DNA of 37,717 nucleotides from Bacteroidales bacterium UBA5219. Its GTDB lineage: Bacteria > Bacteroidota > Bacteroidia > Bacteroidales > ML635J-15. Location: NCBI GenBank assembly GCA_002412425.1, contig DHVB01000078.1, positions 56,373-94,089 of the forward strand, given 5' to 3'. The position numbers and the translations under genes are program-made. The notes under the pieces are model-generated. The model did not search any database. It had not been told where the DNA came from and saw only the letters and a list, made by a program, of their open reading frames with translations. Below, piece after piece: positions 34,692-37,717 of the stretch (positions within the stretch are counted from its first letter, which is position 1; each line of letters starts with the position of its first letter).

Positions 34692-35567
34692 TTATTCAGA
34701 TTCTTCAGTAAATTTTATATCGAAAGCACCATCTGAAATTGCAATAGTTTCGTCATTTTCATTTTTGTAATTAAAGAAAAACGTTCCTCTAAATTTTTTT
34801 TTTGTTGAATTATTTTCAACAATAGTTACAGAGCCATTAGTAGCATCGTAAGTAGAAAATCCTTTTTGAAATTTCGCATAAATTGGACCATCGGCAGTTA
34901 TATAATGTACACCAGAGCCAATAGTTGGCGACATCCACATTGTAACGCTTTGCCACGTTTCGGTTCTGTCGCAATCAGCAAAGATGACTAAAGCTGTGTC
35001 ATTTTTTTGAGCAGTAATATCTTTTGCATACCAAGTTCTACCTTCAGTGCTGTAATAAAAAATGTTTTGATAAGTGGTATCAGAATTACTGTAAAAATGA
35101 TAAGGAACATTAGTAAAAACGCCGTCATTAATTGTTCTAAAAGTATTGTCAGTGCTTCTATATGCTTTAAAACTAAAACTACCACTCATAGTTTTAGATT
35201 CTTCGTTTATTGATTCAATTTTGATAGTTCCATAAGCACTTTCACTGTTTAAAGTAGAATATCTTGCAGCGCCAGCACTCATATTTGGGATAAATTCGGC
35301 ATAACAACCAGTAAAAGCATTTGCGGTATATTCGCCTTTTTGTGGAGAACCAACATTTAAAATAATAGTTTGTCCATTAGCTGAAGTACCAAATACTTTT
35401 ATAGAAGTTTCTGTTAAAATTGCTTTTGGTTCTGGTGAACGCCAGTTTGTCGAATTTACAAGACAAAACATTGCTGGTTTTGCAGAATTATCGCCTCCAC
35501 TATTTCCACAAGAACAGAAAAAGGCAAAAACAAAAATAATAACTGATAAAAAAATAATTTGTTTCAT
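34692..35567 (-). CDS. Lipoprotein with two DUF6252-like domains
   Basis: A 291-residue lipoprotein. The hydrophobic signal ends in FFCSC, with lipidated Cys near 20, followed by a GNSGGDNS spacer. Residues about 30-155 look like a DUF6252 domain: a NSTNWRSPEPKA start, a strand pair around GYTANAF, then YGTIKIESINEE and SGSFSFKAYRST, ending NDGVFTNVPY. A second, more diverged copy at about 165-288 repeats the plan: RTWYAKDITAQKND, NGSVTIVENN, FRGTFFFNY, ISDGAFDIKF. The family is uncharacterised and common in Bacteroidota; I infer an envelope role only. It has its own -7 box at 35583-35590. Confidence 0.75.
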   Translation of the reverse strand: MKQIIFLSVIIFVFAFFCSCGNSGGDNSAKPAMFCLVNSTNWRSPEPKAILTETSIKVFGTSANGQTIILNVGSPQKGEYTANAFTGCYAEFIPNMSAGAARYSTLNSESAYGTIKIESINEESKTMSGSFSFKAYRSTDNTFRTINDGVFTNVPYHFYSNSDTTYQNIFYYSTEGRTWYAKDITAQKNDTALVIFADCDRTETWQSVTMWMSPTIGSGVHYITADGPIYAKFQKGFSTYDATNGSVTIVENNSTKKKFRGTFFFNYKNENDETIAISDGAFDIKFTEESE

Positions 35568-35582
35568 AAAGTAAGTTTTTTA

Positions 35583-35590
35583 CAAATATA
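35583..35590 (-). promoter_or_regulatory. -7 box TATATTTG before the two-domain lipoprotein
   Basis: On the minus strand an exact TAnnTTTG match lies 16 bases from the ATG at 35567, with a leader of about 10 bases. No TTG at -33 is seen. Confidence 0.5.
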
Positions 35591-35661
35591 AATAAAATAA
35601 ATTAACCCGATATGCTCGTAAATTAAAATCAATTAAACTTAAAGTGTTAATAATAATTTTT

Positions 35662-36627
35662 TTATTTTTTTCTCCTATACAAGATGTTTATTCCGCCAAT
35701 CACTATCGGAATTAGAATGTTAACAATATAAATCAACAAGCTAGCTATGCTAATTGCAGAAATTTTATTGGTAAAAAGTCCAAAAAATAAAATTGAAAAC
35801 GAAATTTTAATTCCTACTTCCACAATTGCAATATTGGGTAATAGATGTGAAGCAAAAAACATTGCCGAACTTGCAATAAAACAATTATAAAAACTAATAT
35901 CAATTCCAAAAATTTTGAGAGCCACAAAATATTGAAAGCTAAAAACTAAATATCTTAACAAGCTTAAAGAAAATAAAATTAATTTGTCTTTGAAACTTAT
36001 TATTGGCAAGTCGTAAAATTTCGAAAACCAATTTGGCTTGAAATTTCTATTTTTAAAAAAGTTGATAATTTTATTAATTGAAAAAAACACCCCAAAACTT
36101 AGAGTAAAACTCAATATAATAAACGTATAGACAATGCTTTTGTTAAAAATTAAATTTGAATCTTTGTCAAAATAAGGTATCAGTAATAAAATCGCTAAAC
36201 TTCCAAAAAATATTGTAATTAGTAGTTGCGACAAATCACCAATTAAAGTTAACGAACTAGCTCTTTTTCTATTTTCTGGTTTTAGAAACATTACTCTACC
36301 AACAAATTCACCAATTCTATTTGGAGTAAGTGTGCCAATGCTAACACCTGTCCAAACAAAGGATAAAGCTGTTAATGGTTTTAGCTTTTCAATTTTAGAA
36401 ATAATAAATCTCCATTTTTCTGACTCTAAAAGCCAGTTAGCGAGCATTAAAATTATTAGTAAAATCAAATATGAAATTTGTGTGGAATTAAATTCGAAAA
36501 GAAGTTTTAATAGTTCTGGAAAATCACTACTGTTTTTTAGTTTGAAATAGGCAAAAAGCAAAATTAAAGCAACAATAATTAATTTTACTAAAAAGAGTAT
36601 GTGATTTTTTAAACTTGATTTTTTCAA
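35662..36627 (-). CDS. Flippase-like integral membrane protein (LPG_synthase_TM family), second copy
   Basis: A 321-residue protein with about eight membrane segments, related to the transmembrane domain of lysylphosphatidylglycerol synthase (PF03706, also called flippase-like). The family signature is near WTGVSIGTLTPNRIGEFVGR at about 92-111, followed by the LxxxxRKRASSLTLIGDLSQL region. A later NIAIVEVGIKISF segment fits the family. It has no C-terminal aminoacyl-transferase domain, so it is not a full MprF. It may move or modify lipids or glycolipids. It starts three bases after the first copy in the same operon, and the pair looks like an old duplication with low identity. Confidence 0.82.
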   Translation of the reverse strand: MKKSSLKNHILFLVKLIIVALILLFAYFKLKNSSDFPELLKLLFEFNSTQISYLILLIILMLANWLLESEKWRFIISKIEKLKPLTALSFVWTGVSIGTLTPNRIGEFVGRVMFLKPENRKRASSLTLIGDLSQLLITIFFGSLAILLLIPYFDKDSNLIFNKSIVYTFIILSFTLSFGVFFSINKIINFFKNRNFKPNWFSKFYDLPIISFKDKLILFSLSLLRYLVFSFQYFVALKIFGIDISFYNCFIASSAMFFASHLLPNIAIVEVGIKISFSILFFGLFTNKISAISIASLLIYIVNILIPIVIGGINILYRRKK

Positions 36628-36630
36628 GGA

Positions 36631-37620
36631 TTATTTTTTATTTAAAATCGGTAGTAAAATAAATGATAAAACTCCTAGCAGTATTAATAAAACAGTTTGA
36701 ATTCCATGCGCAATCAATGCAAAACTAGCTGCACTTGATTCTGCTATGCCATAAATTATTAAAGTTTGAATTACCATAAAATGATAAGCACCAATTCCGT
36801 TAGGAGCAGGAGCTAACATACCCAAACTACCAGCAACAAATATAACAAGAGCAACGCTAAGGTCAAGATGTTGCATGCTATCAAAGGCAAAAAAGCAAGA
36901 ATAAAGCATAAGAAAATATAATATCCAAATAAAAAACGAATGAAAAATAAACTTAGCTTTATTGTTGATATTTTTTATGCTAATTAATCCTTCCCAAAGT
37001 TGATTTAAGAAATTTGAAATTTTTGCAAAAATTTTATACTTATTATATTTTCCTTTTGCAATTTTAACTATGAAAAAAATGCCTATGGCTATTATTATTG
37101 TACTTAAAACAATAAATTTCCATGAAAACAAAAATTCCAAATTGTCGCCAAACTTTGGATTTTTTCTTAAAAATTCTAAAACTTGGTCATATCCAACAAT
37201 AACTCCAATAACCGCGAAAATAAAGAATATTATTAAGTCAATAGCTCTTTCGCTAATCATGGTGCCTAGAACTTTAGCAAAAGGAATTTTTTCATATTTT
37301 GAAATTATGCCACAGCGAGTAACTTCTCCTAAACGAGGCAATGCAAGGTTTGCAAAATAACCATTAGCAACGGCTAGAAAAGTATTAGAAAATCTTGTTT
37401 TATTTCCTTCGGTTTCTAAAAGCATTTTCCAACGAAAAGTTCTAAAAAAATGACTAAACAAACCAAGAACAGCCATTAATAAAAACCATTTGTAATCTAA
37501 TGTTTTAGCTTCTTCAACTAATTCAACAAAATCAAAATCTTTATACACCAATAAAAATAGCACAGCACCTATGCCAATGAAAATGATGAATTTGATGATA
37601 TTTTTTATCGTAGTTTTCAA
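36631..37620 (-). CDS. Flippase-like integral membrane protein (LPG_synthase_TM family), first copy
   Basis: A 329-residue protein with about eight membrane segments of the PF03706 family. The signature is GYFANLALPRLGEVTRCGII near 87-106, followed by VLGTMISERAIDLIIFF. A conserved APAPNGIGAYHFMVIQ segment is near 262-278. Such proteins are often linked to lipid translocation or sit next to glycosyltransferases; here there is only the paralogue, three bases downstream. It is in the inner membrane. A good promoter lies at 37632-37661, which leaves a very short leader. Confidence 0.85.
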   Translation of the reverse strand: MKTTIKNIIKFIIFIGIGAVLFLLVYKDFDFVELVEEAKTLDYKWFLLMAVLGLFSHFFRTFRWKMLLETEGNKTRFSNTFLAVANGYFANLALPRLGEVTRCGIISKYEKIPFAKVLGTMISERAIDLIIFFIFAVIGVIVGYDQVLEFLRKNPKFGDNLEFLFSWKFIVLSTIIIAIGIFFIVKIAKGKYNKYKIFAKISNFLNQLWEGLISIKNINNKAKFIFHSFFIWILYFLMLYSCFFAFDSMQHLDLSVALVIFVAGSLGMLAPAPNGIGAYHFMVIQTLIIYGIAESSAASFALIAHGIQTVLLILLGVLSFILLPILNKK

Positions 37621-37631
37621 AAGTTTTTTTG

Positions 37632-37661
37632 CAAAAATATAAAATATATTTAAAAACCCAA
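37632..37661 (-). promoter_or_regulatory. Promoter of the flippase-like operon: TTG, 19 bases, TATTTTTG
   Basis: On the minus strand, TTG (37661-37659) and TATTTTTG (37639-37632) are 19 bases apart, the standard Bacteroidota spacing. The box ends 11 bases from the ATG, so the leader would be about 6-8 bases. Of the promoters called in the window this one fits the consensus best. Confidence 0.65.
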
Positions 37662-37693
37662 GTCCAAGTTGTTTTTTGAAATTATAACTTTGT

Positions 37694-37717
37694 AAACTTT
37701 ACAAACTTTACGAACTT
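37694..37717 (+). repeat. Short tandem repeat running to the window edge
   Basis: AAACTTTAC occurs twice in tandem (37694-37702 and 37703-37711), followed by a partial copy that reaches the last base. The array may continue outside the window, so its extent is unknown. Confidence 0.5.

Noticed and set aside
37070..37360. 96-residue plus-strand frame under the flippase-like gene
   Set aside because: It is antisense to membrane segments of a recognisable family and has no features of its own.

Overview
The window looks like chromosome from an AT-rich member of the Bacteroidota, most likely a Bacteroidia-type organism. Three giant secreted proteins end in type IX secretion system (T9SS) C-terminal sorting domains. 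Genes lack obvious Shine-Dalgarno sequences, and many starts are preceded by the Bacteroidota -7 box TAnnTTTG. I see no insertion sequence, phage gene, CRISPR array or plasmid function. No gene-free stretch exceeds about 300 bases.

Layout. (1) 55-2021: a tRNA-Arg(CCG) on the minus strand, then a two-gene unit of an exported ankyrin-repeat protein with a beta-rich tail and an overlapping lipoprotein. (2) 2181-22297: three very large genes in a row on the plus strand. They encode a gingipain-type (C25) cysteine protease with PKD and SprB-like repeats, and two FN3/anchor-J adhesins with DUF5018-like repeats. Each gene is followed by its own hairpin, so they are probably separate transcription units. 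They share long exact DNA repeats within and between genes. (3) 22425-24609: a galactose pair, galK-galM. (4) 24720-28324: housekeeping genes: lemA; a TIGR02757 gene with trmN6 (minus strand); a LysE-family exporter; and cutC (minus strand). (5) 28387-31432: a secreted six-hairpin (GH63/trehalase-like) glycosidase and serC. (6) 31597-33208: a NarL-type histidine kinase and response regulator with overlapping reading frames. (7) 33257-35567: an exported DUF6624-like protein, a small lipoprotein, and a lipoprotein with two DUF6252-like domains on the opposite strand. (8) 35662-37620: two tandem flippase-like integral membrane paralogues (LPG_synthase_TM family) in a minus-strand operon.

How they work together. 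The 20-kb block is the dominant feature: a cell-surface or secreted protease and two mosaic adhesins, all predicted T9SS cargo. The secretion machinery itself is not in the window. GalK and GalM act together in galactose use. Most other genes are independent core or envelope functions. I did not find a convincing new defence, mobile or biosynthetic system. The most interesting material is the recent repeat turnover among the adhesin genes, the face-to-face promoters between cutC and the glycosidase, and the ankyrin/beta-barrel plus lipoprotein pair.
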